Shown: in pieces, positions 46,368 through 59,245 of the stretch
How the letters are laid out: every line of letters begins with the position of its first letter
Numbering within the stretch: position 1 is the first letter of the stretch
Source: Sialis fuliginosa
Taxonomy: Eukaryota > Arthropoda > Insecta > Megaloptera > Sialidae
Assembly (NCBI GenBank): GCA_961205875.1
Contig: OY540816.1
Location: 18,300,701 to 18,364,700 of the forward strand
DNA: 64,000 nucleotides
Reading direction: 5' to 3'
Program-made: the position numbers and the translations under genes
The notes under the pieces: generated by a model
What the model was told of the DNA's origin: nothing
Databases searched by the model: none
What the model saw: only the letters and a program-made list of their open reading frames with translations

Positions 46368-49300
46368 TAAGGTAAAGTACCCAGTTATGGCACAACGCGA
46401 AAAACAGCGGCCATTGTGGAACACACGTATATTAATCAATTTTAATAATATTCATGCTTCGTTTTGCGTACTAAAAAAAATAATTTAGTGTCATTAAACC
46501 TTTTAATTTAACTATAGTACTAAAATCAAAGTTATTATTTAAATATAAATAGTCGAAAAAAATAATTTTATCATAGCCTATCTAAAAGTTTGTATTCACT
46601 GGCATGTTTATGACAAATGTAGTGATTTATAGAGTTCACTGTTTTGATGTAATTCTTAATATTTCAAGTATTTTACGATATAAATAATAGTTCAAATTGT
46701 AGGTAAGTCTTTAATAAATGAAATTATATAATTATTTCATAGATTTAAGTAAAGTCATTATTGATAAATACATGTTTCTTTATAGGAATGTTGAATGTCA
46801 TTATTAACCAATATATGAAACAACCAAAACGCGTGTGCCTTAACCGGCGAAGTTTTCAATCATCTGTACTATTAATGGAACTTATTGTTTGCAACTAATT
46901 TGTATCATTATAGTATTATTTCTGTATTTGAATTATTGTTTTATCATCAAAGTGGCGTGATCAAACAATATTCATGCGCATTTTATTTAAAGAATATAAA
47001 AAATAGGTGAGTGAAATAAAGTAAAAACCTAACCTCAACTGTCAATAATATTTATAATTAAATCCTTTAACTTTACTTATATTTGTTTTAGCAATGAAAA
47101 CTAGAAAAATAAAGAGTATTAATCAAAATAAATAAAATTAGAAGGAAAAATAGTTCATCTGAAACGATTCAGTGCTGTCACATTATTAAGAAATGAAATG
47201 TTTTGAATTTTTCAAAGGCGAAAGAATTGATTGAAATAACAAATGTTCAGGTATAAACTGGACTAGATAGATTAAAATTACCATCTTAACCTCTCCGAGG
47301 TATATGTGATGAAAGATACAGAAACTTTGACACCGCAAAATAATGAAAACGCATTTGATCAAATTATCACAGTTACCAAAGAATCAATATATGAAGAAGG
47401 TGTTAGAAAGACACTAAATGATCCCTTAATTGTATTAAATGGTAGGTACTGATTGTTTGAATTAATTAATTAAAGTTGAATATTTATTTATACTATTTGC
47501 AATTCTAGATATAATTGATTTACAACATAATGAAATTACCATCGGTTGGCACTTCAGATGAATTGTGAAAATTACAAATTGAGAAAAGTAACAACTGCAA
47601 GAAGACAAAAGAATGATTAGCTGAAAAAAAGAAGGAATTTGAAGAACAAATAAAACAATTGAAAAAATAAAACGGCCAAGTGCATGTTCGGTACGCACAT
47701 GATGGGTTCCGTAGTCATTATGATTTGTAAAAAAGTTATTTCAAAATTTTTCATAAACTATTTTTGCTACAGTGTTTGTTATAATTAAAAGCTACATTCT
47801 GGATTTTTTTCAGATTTTTTGAATTGATAGTTTAGTTAGCTCTGACAACGACATTTAAAAGCAAATAATTCATGACTGGAGGGTTAAAATCAAAATATAA
47901 CATACTTTATTGCATTTTAGGAGACCTATCTAAAGACATCCCACGTAACGGATTAAGTGAATTTTTTTTTAATATACTTTTCAGTCTGAGAAGGGGGTCC
48001 AAATAACTTTTTTTTCAAAAATCTTATCATTTCTGTTTTTTGGCTATCAGTCTTCGTCCGTATACCAAATTTCATTTTAATCGGTATAAAATTTATATAG
48101 ACAGACAAATTGACAGAGCGAAACTATAAGGTTTCGTAGTTTTCTACGAAACCCTAAAAATTAAGCAAGAAACTTAATTTTTCATAAACTTTGTTAGCTT
48201 ATTTTTAATATTTTATATTTTTCATATAGGTACAGCCAATTCTGTTTTCAAACAAATTTTTTTTACACGATTTTGAAGAAGTACGGTCGATAACAATAAA
48301 AAACTTTTTTTTATGCATACTGATTTGATTTTACATGATTCATTTATTCTAAATCACTGTAAAATTTATACAATTTATTATTTTCATACAATGAAGTTCT
48401 TTTTCTTGTTAAATTTTAAATTGATAGGCTGTACGTATCGTGAGAAAACAGAATTGGGTGTATTAAATTTGTATATTTAAATTTTATAACTTTATATTAT
48501 TGATATTTATATTTTATTATGATTTATAACATTTAAAAAATTTAATAAAGTTCTGCTTAAGATTAATGTATGTTAATGACGTTTTCAAATTATTTTTCTT
48601 ATTTCCTTTCATCATTAATATTATTTTAGGTGCATTTCCAATTAAAATAAAAATCTAATATTTTAAATCCAATTAATATTACTGATACACTGCTTGTCAC
48701 AATTAGTGGGAAACTTTTTGAATGGAACAGTTTTGTTAAAAATTGTCATATTAATATGAAATTTCAGAAAAATCGTTAATGTGGTGTTGTCTCAAAGTCC
48801 AAAAAATAACAACTTTGTACGTACATCCATAGCAGGTGTACAACCCTTGAAGGGATGAAAAATGGAAAATGGCATTTTCAAGTATTGAAAAAAAATGTAA
48901 AAACGTATTATTCCAAAATAAAACTAAAATTCACAATAATTATTATTTGTATAACTTATTTGCACCCTAAAGGTACTCTCTTATTAATTTCAAAAAAAAT
49001 ATGATTTCAAACAAATTTAAAAAAACTTCATGATTTATTAGAAACAATCACAGTCAATATAAATTTACAATATCAATAAAATCCAGCTATTTTCAACCAC
49101 GTTTCTACCCTTAATCACTCCAACCCCAATTTATTACAATTAATTCGAAGGACACAGGTAAAGATAAAACTGTGAAATTTACAAACTGGGTAGTAAACCC
49201 TGTATACAAGGGTACTGTATGTTAAAAATTGAAAATAAATTATAAGGGTAAGAATCAGCCCTTAAATACTAAACCGTCTTCAATAGTAGAATAGAAGATT

Positions 49301-49682
49301 GAATTCAAGTGTAATTTTATTAAAAAATCAATGAAAGCGGTTATTAATATTAAATAATTAAATCAATAAAATTATAAAAATCAATGGAAAAATAACTTAT
49401 AGAAGAAAAACTACTGTTCCATATTAGGTGAATGAATTATGGAACATAGGTGCCAATGAAAAAATCTTGTTTCATAATAGTGGACATTAGTTCATTCACT
49501 TTTTTTTTTATATCATGAAAAATATTATATTTATTTGAGTTTTGTAAGTATGACGTTATAGAGGAAACATAGGCCCATCAAATAATGTATTACAATGTTC
49601 CATTTAATAACTTATAGATTTTTTATATGAGCGCAAAAAAAAAGTGTGGAAAAATCGTTCCATAACTGGGTACTTTACCTTA
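46368..49682. mobile_element. 3.3-kb TIR element, TA-bordered, degraded or non-autonomous
   Basis: The left end (46371-46390) reads GGTAAAGTACCCAGTTATGG. Its exact reverse complement ends at 49680, and the match extends to about 23 bp including the flanking TAA/TTA. A TA dinucleotide borders both ends. Subterminal ATGGAACA motifs recur inside (about 46434, 49405, 49440). No transposase frame longer than about 80 codons is present. A separate dispersed repeat lies within (47671-48160). The target duplication suggests Tc1/mariner-like chemistry, but the superfamily is not proven. Confidence 0.7.
47671..48160. repeat. Dispersed insect repeat nested in the TIR element
   Basis: It begins AACGGCCAAGTGCATG and ends CTACGAAACCCTAAAAA. 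Internal GATGGGTTCCGTAG and TACCAAATTTCATTTTAATC, plus an ACAGACAAATTGACAG run, match my memory of a very abundant insect interspersed repeat. A perfect 10-bp stem, GGTTTCGTAG/CTACGAAACC, lies at 48130-48153. There is no open frame, and its transposon class is uncertain. Confidence 0.55.
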
Positions 49683-49992
49683 ATAAGTAAGTATATAATA
49701 ATATTTATAAATAAAAGGTAAGTAATTTTCAATTGTACAATACTTTATACCTGTGTAGATAAACAGGTAACAAAGAACTAATTAAGAGCATCTGTGTAGA
49801 TAAACAGGTATATTATAAAATTAAATTGCAAATATTCAATATAAGGGTGTATTGATTTTTGTTTTAAAGTATTATATACGTCATCGTATGTAAGAGGACA
49901 AACTGATAACATACATTACACCAGATTTTAAATTCATTCATTAATACATACGACGATAACGTCTCTACTCAAACAAAAAAAAAATTGATCAA

Positions 49993-50157
49993 GTCGGAAT
50001 GGCATCTGAAAAAAATATTAAAATTTAAAAGGTACATGTGGCGACATCTAGCAAAAGCAGCTTGAACCACTTAGTTTTTGATAGTTCAAGTTTGTCCCGC
50101 TAGATGGTGCCACATGTACATTTAAATTTCAATATTTTTTTTCGATGCCATTCCGAC
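49993..50157. repeat. Nested hairpin 1 of the palindrome
   Basis: About 165 bp, beginning GTCGGAATGGCATC and ending with the reverse complement GATGCCATTCCGAC. The inner arms ACATCTAGC and GCTAGATGG flank a loop near TAGTTTTTGATAG. This unit has no mirror partner in the right half of the large palindrome. Confidence 0.8.
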
Positions 50158-50600
50158 TAACTACATTGTTTTTACAAGTTAGTATGTATTGAGGCATCCT
50201 GAATCCAAAAATGCGCTTAAAAAGATTCATTCGTATCGATAAAACTGTTTTTTTTATGAACTTTTGTCTACAAAAATTGTTGAAATTTTGTACCAGTGAA
50301 TGTCTTTAAAATCTGATATTATTTTTGTAATCAGGGTGTATCAACTTTTGTACCAAAAAACACGCCCTTTTTGAATTTGAAAGTACTAGACATCGTATAT
50401 AAGAAAACACGCTGATATCATAAATCACATCAGATTTTAAAGACATTTACTGGTTCAAATTTTTCCGAAAATGTCTAAGACAAAAGTTGATAAAAACCCA
50501 TGTTATCGATCCGAGTGCACCTTTTTATGGGTATATTTGGAAATAGGGTGCCCTTATACATACGATAGCGTCTTTAATTCGTTAAAAAAAAATTGACTTA

Positions 50601-50763
50601 GTCGGAACGGCTTCTGAATATTTTTTTTAATTTTAAAAGTACATTTAACAGCATCTAGCGTGAAAAGCTTCAATTAAACATGTTTGTTAGTTCGAGCTGT
50701 ATCTGCAAGATGGCGCCACATAAAAATTTTAAATAAAAAAAAAAATTCAGAAACCATTCCGAC
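50601..50763. repeat. Nested hairpin 2 of the palindrome
   Basis: It begins GTCGGAACGGCTTCTGAA and ends TTCAGAAACCATTCCGAC. Its mirror position in the other half holds hairpin 3. The arms are more diverged than in hairpin 1. Confidence 0.75.
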
Positions 50764-52495
50764 TAAGTAAATTTTTTTAACGAATTAAAGTCGCTATCGT
50801 ATGTATTAGGACATCCTGAGTCCAAAAATGCACATAAAAATTATCGCTCGGATCGATAAAATTATTTTTTATCAACATTTGTTTGAACAATTTGCTTGAA
50901 ATTTTTAATTAATGAAGGATTTTAATCTGGTGTAATATATGATATCAGTGTGTCTTATTACATTCGATGGCGTGTATAATACTTTCAAATTCAAAATGGA
51001 TGTATCAAATACCGTACTGAAAAACTCATCCTTATTGAATTTGAAAATATTTGACACACCATCGTATGTAATATGACGCGCTGATATCATAAAAAATAAT
51101 AGATTTTAAATCAATTCACTGGTTCAAAATTTGATGAAATTTTTTAAGACAAAAGTTGATAAAAAACCGTGTTATCGATCCGAGCGCAACTTTTTATGGG
51201 CATATTTGGAATCAGGGTGCCCTAATACATACGATAGCGTCTCTAACTCGCCAAAAAAAAATTTTTGCTAAAAAGAAACAAGGCTATAGTATGGCTTAAA
51301 AAACAGTCGAAAAACACTTTTTTCGATTTTCAAATAATTAGATACGTTATCGCATGTAAAAGGATACGCTAATTCGACTTTTATTATCAATTGCGAAATT
51401 TGTCGAAAGGGTCAAAAGTTACAGCCATTTTACGACGAAAAATTGATAAAAAACTGTAATAGCGGTCCGAGCGCAACTTTTTATCAACATTTTTGGAATC
51501 ACCGTGCTGTTATACATACGATAGCGTGCTTAACTCGCCAAAAAAAATTTTGATGCTATGACGTAACATGACGGCGCCTTCGCCATATAAAACACATATA
51601 CAGAATAAAATATATTTTTATTTTTTTGTATTCCTTATTCAAAAATACGAAATAAATATTATTTTTGTACTTTTTTATATATGGTGGAGGTGCCGTCATG
51701 TTACGTCATCAGATTAAAATTTTTTTGTCGAGTTAGGTACGCTATCGTATGTATAACAGCATGGTGATTCCAAAAATGTTGATAAAAAATTGCGCTCGGA
51801 CCGCTATTACAGTTTTTTATCAATTTTTCGTCGTAAAATGGCTGTAACTTTTGACCCTTTCGACAAATTTCGCAATTGATAATAAAAGTCGAATTAGCGT
51901 ATCCTTTTACATGCGATAACGTATCTAATTATTTGAAAATCGAAAAAAGTGTTTTTCGACTGTTTTTTAAGCCATACTATTTTATTTGGGGAAATTTTTT
52001 TTTTGGTGAGTTAGAGACGCTATCGTATGTATTAGGGCACCCTGATTCCAAATATGCCCATAAAAAGTTGCGCTCGGATCGATAACACGGTTTTTTATCA
52101 ACTTTTGTCTTAAAAAATTTCATCAAATTTTGAACCAGTGAATTGATTTAAAATCTATTATTTTTTATGATATCAGCGCGTCATATAACATACGATGGTG
52201 TGTCAAATATTTTCAAATTCAATAAGGATGAGTTTTTCAGTACGGTATTTGATACACCCATTTTGAATTTGAAAGTATTATACACGCCATCGAAAGTAAT
52301 AAGACACACTGATATCATATATTACACCAGATTAAAATCCTTCATTAATTAAAAATTTCAAGCAAATTGTTCAAACAAATGTTGATAAAAAATAATTTTA
52401 TCGATCCGAGCGATAATTTTTATGTGCATTTTTGGACTCAGGATGTCCTAATAATACATACGATAGCTTATCTAACTCGTTAAAACTATGAATTA

Positions 52496-52651
52496 GTCGG
52501 GATGTCTTCAGAAAAGATTATTGAAATTTAAAAGGTTCATCTGGCGCCATCTAGCAGAAACGGCTTGTGTTTGGTAGTTCATGCTGTTTCTGCTAGATGA
52601 CGCCATACAAACCTCTTAAATTTCAATATTTTTTTCAGAAGCCATTCTGAT
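52496..52651. repeat. Nested hairpin 3 of the palindrome
   Basis: It begins GTCGGGATGTCTTCAGAA and ends TTCAGAAGCCATTCTGAT. The core CATCTAGCAGAAAC pairs with GTTTCTGCTAGATG. It is the mirror partner of hairpin 2. Confidence 0.8.
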
Positions 52652-52974
52652 TAAGTCAAACTTTTAATGAATAAATTTAAAATCAGCGTGTCTCTTACAT
52701 ACGATGGCATGCATTATACTTTCAAAATTGAAAAGGGTGTATATTTTCAGTACAAAAATCGATACAGCCTTATATTGAATATATGCAATTTAATTTTATA
52801 ATATACCTGATTATCTACATAGATATGATATGCATGGTTGTTAACTGATTGAATTTAAAACATCTATTTATCTACATAGATGCTCTTAATTAGTTCTTTG
52901 TTACCTGTTTATCTACACAGGTATTAAGTATTGTACAATTGAAAATTACTTACCTTTTATTTATAAATATTATT

Positions 52975-53840
52975 AAAAAATATTTTTTTATTGTATATAA
53001 TAAAAAAATAAAATAAAACAGACCACCATTTATATCGAAAAATCACAAGACGCATAATATTTTAGTCTTATTCAAAGGTTTCCAAAAAACATTCAATAAA
53101 ATAAAATAAAATAAAATGGGTACTTTACATTGTATTATTTACTAAGAAATCCTGTTTTTGACAATCAAATTAACAATTTTTATAATCCTCAATTATGTTA
53201 CAATCCACCATTATTTTAGAATTAAAAAATTTACTATTCGAATTTTAGTTAAAATTATCAAGCTTTTCTATACTATTCATACAATAAATATCAGTCACGA
53301 CTATACTGCCACACAATAGCTTTTTTCCCAGTGAAAAAATCACAAAATTTTTCCCTATAATCAAGTGCAGAATTCTCTATTTCCTGCCTCCTCTTCCAGA
53401 ACACCGGCAAAGTAAAAATTATGTTAATTGAAATGCTTCATCTTTTACAAGAACATATTGTTAAAATATTCCATCAAAATTACTCAAATGAAATCAATTT
53501 TTTATAACTGAATGTAATACATAATATCAACATGAAAAGGCACCCTAATACGGTTCTGGTTTTGTTTATTATTTTTGACAGATATGAAACTGTATGAAAC
53601 ATAACCTAAAATCTAGAAGTAGAATACAATTTACTTACTGACAATGTCATATTATTGTGTAATTTTGGTATGATGGTATTCAAATCATTATTTAATATTC
53701 CAAAACAGTTATCTTTTAAAATAATAAAAAGATTATATACTAATTCAAAGGTAATATAAAATTATACAGTTACCTAAACCAAATTTTTGAGCACATTGAC
53801 TTTTTAGCTATCTCACAAAAATAGTACATTAAAAACAAAA
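52975..53840. other. AT-rich spacer before TRNT1
   Basis: No gene was seen. A short ATGGGTACTTTAC at about 53116-53128 repeats the inner end of the neighbouring TIR element in the same orientation as its right terminus. The rest is presumed TRNT1 5' flank. Confidence 0.4.
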
Positions 53841-55443
53841 ATGAACCCATCAACAAAATATAGACAGGATCCGGTAATTATGAAATTGAACAGTCCAGAA
53901 TTTCAAAAAATTTTTACGCTGGAGCTAGAAACATTAACAAATTTGTTTCAAAAGTACGGTTATGATATTAGAATAGCAGGAGGTGCTGTGAGGTAAAAAT
54001 ATAAGATTTTAATTGGATTTAAACCAGTTTCAACATGTTTAAAAATTATAGAGACTTATTAATGGGTACCGAACCTAAAGATTTGGATTTTGCAACCACG
54101 GCTACTCCGGAAGAAATGAAAGAAATGTTTACGAAAGAAGAAATCAGAATGATAAACATGAACGGTGAAAAACATGGAACCATTACACCTCGAATAAATG
54201 ATAGTATGAACTTTGAAGTAACGACTTTACGAGTTGACATTGTTACAGATGGTAGACACGCAGAAGTTCAGTTTACAAGAGATTGGCTTTTAGATGCGAA
54301 TAGACGTGACTTAACTATTAATTCAATGTTTTTAGGTGATTGCTTTTTTTACAATGATTATAAAAGTAGAAAATTTAACAATTATTTTCAATTTCAGGAT
54401 TAGATGGTTCAGTTTATGATTATTTTTACGGTTATGAAGACTTACAGAAAAAAAGAGTTGCATTTGTTGGTGATCCTGATGAAAGAATAAAAGAAGATTA
54501 TTTAAGGATATTAAGATACTTCAGGTATGAATATTAGAGGTTAAGTTTACATATTTATAGGTTATGCTAGACGTTTGTATTTTTAAAGGTTTTACGGGCG
54601 AATAGCTGATAGACCAGATAATCATGAAGACAGTACATTACATACAATAAGTGAAAATGTAAATGGTCTCAAAAAAATATCAGGAGAACGAATTTGGACT
54701 GAATTTAGGAAAATTTTGGAAGGAAATTTTGCTGGTCAACTATTAAAAACAATGTTACATGTTGGAATTCATAAACACATAGGTATTTATTTCGTAAATG
54801 TATTTACAATGTAGTCAAAATTTTATTAAATATAACGTTTAGGACTTCCGGAAAAACCAAATGAAGCTGAATTAGATGCTTTATTAAAACGAACAACTGA
54901 GGTAAAAATCAACCCGATCACAATGTTAGTTTCATTATTAAATAGTGTTGATGATGTTACAAATATGCACGCCAGATTGAAAGTTAGCGCCTTTGAAAGA
55001 GATTTAGCATTTTTCATTGTAGAACATCGTGAAGATAAGCCTCATGTTAAACCGTTGTTGTAAGTGATTTTTTTATTAATTAAATATGTATAATTTATAA
55101 ATACCAAGTTGTTTTTTATTTTAGACCGTACCAACAACTAATTCTTAGCAGTAAATATAAATCAACATATATAAAAGACTATGTTTTAGAAGTGCTTAAA
55201 TATAGAGGTGATTTAGAAAAACTAAAACAGATACAAGAATGGAAAATGCCAAGGTTTCCTATTGATGGGTATACACTTTCTGCAGCCGGTGTTAAAGGTG
55301 GTAAATTTATGGGTTTATTGATGTCACAATTAAAACTGATTTGGGCAGAGAATGATTTTGTTATGACCAAAGAAGATTTGATGAAGTATGTGCCAGAGAT
55401 ATTGGATGAATTAAATGAAAAGAAAAAATCTAAACAAAAGTAA
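53841..55443 (+). CDS. TRNT1: CCA-adding tRNA nucleotidyltransferase
   Basis: There are six exons: 53841-53992, 54052-54335, 54398-54524, 54589-54782, 54843-55059 and 55125-55443, all in phase, giving 430 residues, the usual length for animal TRNT1. The class II head domain carries [13 protein letters not shown] and the catalytic [13 protein letters not shown]. Motif C is [18 protein letters not shown], and the base-selecting region includes [15 protein letters not shown]. The body and tail domains end in a Lys-rich C-terminus (KKKSKQK). The enzyme adds CCA to the 3' ends of tRNAs in cytosol and mitochondria. The first exon is short and is supported by frame and by IAGGAVR continuing across the junction. 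Catalytic residues look intact. Confidence 0.94.
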
Positions 55444-55925
55444 ATTATTTTATGAAAGTGATACAGTATACAGTTAAGATTTAATAAATGTTTTTATTTT
55501 ATATTTGTTATAAAATCATTGTTAAATACATTTCTGTACAAATTAATTAATAAAGTAATTTATTAAATAATTTATGTTTTTCTTGTCAATCCTTTCCTAT
55601 AGTCACTGTATATTTATTTACCAACATGTTTTTTTTTTATCTATTAACAAATAACAAACAGATATTATATTATTATCCTAGAAAAAAATAATTTAGATCT
55701 AATTTTGAAATATATATACATATCTATGTAGTATCTATCTTAATAGATCTATGTAGATCAATATTCGAAATGGATCTTTCACTGGACCTATCATAAATAT
55801 TAATTTTTTGTATATTTTTAAATCTAGTGACTTGTATAAAATAAAATTACATATCAATTTGACATTTCGTAACCAAACTTCATTAGAATACTAAAATTGT
55901 AAAGTAAAAAATTTTTAGTTGAAAA
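55444..55925. other. Spacer between TRNT1 and the cysteine-rich gene
   Basis: There are 482 bp with several AATAAA-like signals just after the TRNT1 stop and a palindromic AGATCT/TAGATC patch at about 55690-55765. It presumably holds the TRNT1 3' end and the promoter of the next gene. Confidence 0.4.
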
Positions 55926-56409
55926 ATGATTTCTTCTATAATCGACAGTCCAGTGGATCGTATTTTAGGTTATGGAAGTTTAGAACATGACCAATATCCG
56001 ACTCAGGGAGTGTTTTTTGATATCGGTTGGAACTGGCTAAGGGTAAGTTTGCTTGCAGTATATTTTTATTGTTATAAATACAAGATCAGTAATTATATTA
56101 GTTATTGTTCAAATATAGGTATTAAAAAGATTTTTAATACCATCATGGGGAGGTCCTAACGGTTGCCCCACATTTATTTGTCATAAGTTTGATTGCCGGT
56201 GTGGTTTATGTCCGTCGGATCCCGGTATGGCAGAAAGAATATCGATAGCTGTTGGAACAGGCATTGAAAGTTTCTACGAAGGATTAAAATATGCTGTTTT
56301 TTATTTGGTTCCAGATAGTGAAGGTAATTAGGTACCTATCTTATTTTCATATATGTTTTTTAATTGTTTTTTTTTTTCAGAATGTGAATGTGGAAAAAAT
56401 CATACATAA
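55926..56409 (+). CDS. Small cysteine-rich protein of unknown function
   Basis: There are three exons, 55926-56042, 56119-56323 and 56381-56409, joined in phase (0 then 1), giving 116 residues. I do not recognise the family. The N-terminus is MISSIIDSPVDRILGYGSLE. The middle has a Trp-rich stretch (DIGWNWLRVLKRF, IPSWGGPNG) and a dense cysteine cluster of the form C-x4-C-x5-C-x1-C-x2-C from about residue 56. A further CECGKNH ends the protein. The cluster could bind zinc or form disulfides. There is no signal peptide at the N-terminus. The third exon adds only nine residues and is the least certain part. Consistent splice sites and codon use support a real gene. Confidence 0.6.
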
Positions 56410-59245
56410 CATTTTAATCTTTGTATATTAGGAAATAAATTAAATTATAATAAAGAAAACACACTTACTTGGCAGCATAAATTTATTAGGATAAATTGTT
56501 TACGAGTAATATTTAAATTATTACTATTGACATATTTATTTAAAGACTACTTACATTATTTGATATAATAATCACAATAATATCTTTTGAATATTTGTAA
56601 CTAATTTTAATTAAAAACTTTAAATAAACACTAACACGACTAACACTATCCGTTTTTTATTATTTAGGTTAGAATAATTGAGTGTCATATAATTTAGTAA
56701 AAAGTGAGGTTATACTTTAATATTACAAAAGATATGATTGTAATTAATTATTTATTGTGAATAATTTATAATTTGTCGCAAACGTAAAGTTAAACGTAAC
56801 GGAAAAGGCACTTTGTTACTTAATGTAAATAGAAACATACAATATTGCTTTGTAATATTTTTTTTACAACATATATAAATGCACTATTTCGATATGTAAC
56901 TTTTATATATATGTAGCACTGAATAGGACAGTTTAAACTTAATAATATTTGTAATAAAGCTATCACAAATATTATTTTTATCAATTCATAGAAATTATAC
57001 ATAATTTTAAATATATTGTTATGGACAAATATGTATTATTTCTATAAACTGAGTTTTCAAACAAAGGTAGCGTAATATATCTGTACAAAATATGAATTAA
57101 CAACGTTTAAATTATATAATGTTATTATAGGTTAAGAGCATAAACACATGACGTCTTTTATACAAGCGCTGTCTGCTTGTATAAAAGATGCCTTGTGTTT
57201 AGGCCCTAAGTTGGAACGAAGTATAGAAATTTCAGTGGGAATATTTATTTAGATTACTGCTACCTTCAGATAATAGAAAATATTTTATTAAAATATAATG
57301 TAATTGTGTATAATTCAGTAGAAAGCAAATTAACAATCGACTTAAAATGTATTCTAATTAACTTAACATGTCGAAGGAAAAATATTATACAATAAATAAG
57401 CAGCCTATTAAAACTAAGTTCCGTTATCTACAAATAATAAATAACCATTAAATTGAATAATTTTCGAGATAAAACATTTTTAACGGAATAAAAAAGTCTA
57501 TTAATATGATCTGCAGAAAAAATTAAAAAGAAAACAAAAAAATAATACAGAACATATTAATAATTTCAAAAATTATTCAATATGTGTATAGTTCCCATTA
57601 CAGTCGAAAAATCAAAATAACAATATAGTTATTTGATGCATAAAATTAATTTAATAAATACACTAAAAAAAATGCCAAAGTTGTAAAACGAACATGCAAA
57701 AGTTGATGAAACGTAAAACCTATGCTTTAAAACTATTGTCATTCTAAATAATTAGCAAGTGTGAATAAGTAATAATTTTTAATTGTGACAATTCAACCTA
57801 TGCGAGGCATACTTAGTAATGAATTGAGCGCATTGAATTATATAAACTTAAATCTAAAATTTGAGCAATTACTTTCAATTGAAAGTATTCTCTTGGACTT
57901 CAGTTACATAATAAAAATATATATGTATTTATAATTTATTCCAGTATTTCATAAAACTAAATAAAACAGTGTAAAATATTCCTTAAAATTTTTAACAAAA
58001 CTAATTTAAATTTTTGAGACGTTGGCCTGAATTTTTACTTAAACTAGTATTAAAAAACAATGTATTACCTGTTTTATTTAGTTCTATAGTCCTTTTAAAT
58101 GATTATTAATAACTATTACTTTTTTAGTTACTATAATCAGTTTTTCTTTTATCACATTATATATAAATAATTGAACTACGAAATAATAATAACAAAAACA
58201 TTTGGTGTCATGAAAATCTTCTTCAATCAGTTTATCAACGTTCATTTTTTCACTAAATTTTCATAATTAATTTAATAATTAATCACAGAAGTCTTTTTTC
58301 AATTGTCTAATGTTTGGTATTTTTAAACTCATAACAAGTATGTATATAATAACTGATAGTTAACTATAAAAATATTCAATTATGTAATAAGTACTTGTAA
58401 AATATATGCCATGAATAAAGCTATGTTCTAACCAACCATGATACAATTAATACAGATATTGCATTTCCGAGTTTCATTTTGACATTGTTCTGCGCATGAT
58501 GTCACGCGGGATCTTGTATATTTACATGTGGTTAACACGTTTATATGGATACATAATTTTATCGTTCTTGTAGTTATCCAAATTAAATTTTATATTAAAA
58601 GACATATTAATCAGACGCACTGAGCATATGTATATATGTATTATACAGGTTTTATAAACACCAAATAATTAGACTACTATATTAATTTGGGTTCTTATTT
58701 TGTGACGTTATCTGATACCTACGCCTAACAGAGTGAAGTTAGTTGATATGCACAATGCAATATCTTCTTATAATTGTATCATGCTAACCAACTGTTTTTG
58801 TTTTTACACCAAGGTAGAATTTTCTAAAATCTAATGTTTGTTCTTTTTTTGGTGTAATAACAAAAAAAAAGAATGTTTGCGAACATTCAGATATATTGCA
58901 ATAATAATAATGACATTTACAATGATTTTTATGTACACCGTTTAAAGAAAACATACTTAAATATTAATCAATGAAAGGGGAAAAACATTAAGTACAAGCA
59001 TATGTCTACAAAATCAAAATGATTTTTAACTTTCTATTTAAAAAAAAGAATCCTATATATTTAACCCAATTATTTTCGTATACATCTGTTGGTCAGTTTT
59101 TCTTACATTAACGTTTATGATCTTTTTAATCAACTTAACAAAAAAGAAGTGTGTCAAACATACTTGTTATATTTTAATACCAAAATAATAGATATTATTT
59201 AAACATCACAGAACTAATTCACTCGTAGCGCGTCATTTCAAGTTG
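56410..59245. other. AT-rich convergent 3' region
   Basis: The region lies between a plus-strand and a minus-strand stop codon. No exon or clear repeat was recognised. A short inverted repeat, ACGTCTTTTATACAAGCGC with TTGTATAAAAGATGCC, is at about 57150-57190. It likely holds the 3' UTR of the glycosyltransferase gene. Confidence 0.45.

Larger units (their letters stand above)
49697..52974. repeat. Giant nested palindrome, ~3.3 kb
   Basis: The two halves are inverted copies folding around about 51.63 kb. ATGACGTAACATGACGGCG (51556) pairs with CGCCGTCATGTTACGTCAT about 130 bp on. The outer boundary AATAATATTTATAAATAAAA at 49697 pairs with the right end at 52974. The innermost arms (about 50.6-51.6 kb and 51.65-52.65 kb) are nearly identical: translated, 50905-51090 minus and 52167-52352 plus differ by only two residues. 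The left half has about 590 bp extra, explained by a second copy of a hairpin-containing unit. The motif CATACGATAGCG or its reverse complement recurs around ten times. No protein family was recognised. Confidence 0.9.

Noticed and set aside
46801-47660. Possible transposase coding inside the TIR element
   Set aside because: Short Lys/Glu-rich stretches near 47290-47660 do not form a frame of useful length and show no recognisable transposase motif.
50905-52352. Two near-identical 61-residue open frames on opposite strands
   Set aside because: They are mirror images produced by the large palindrome, not two genes. The translation has no family resemblance and is not embedded in a gene structure.
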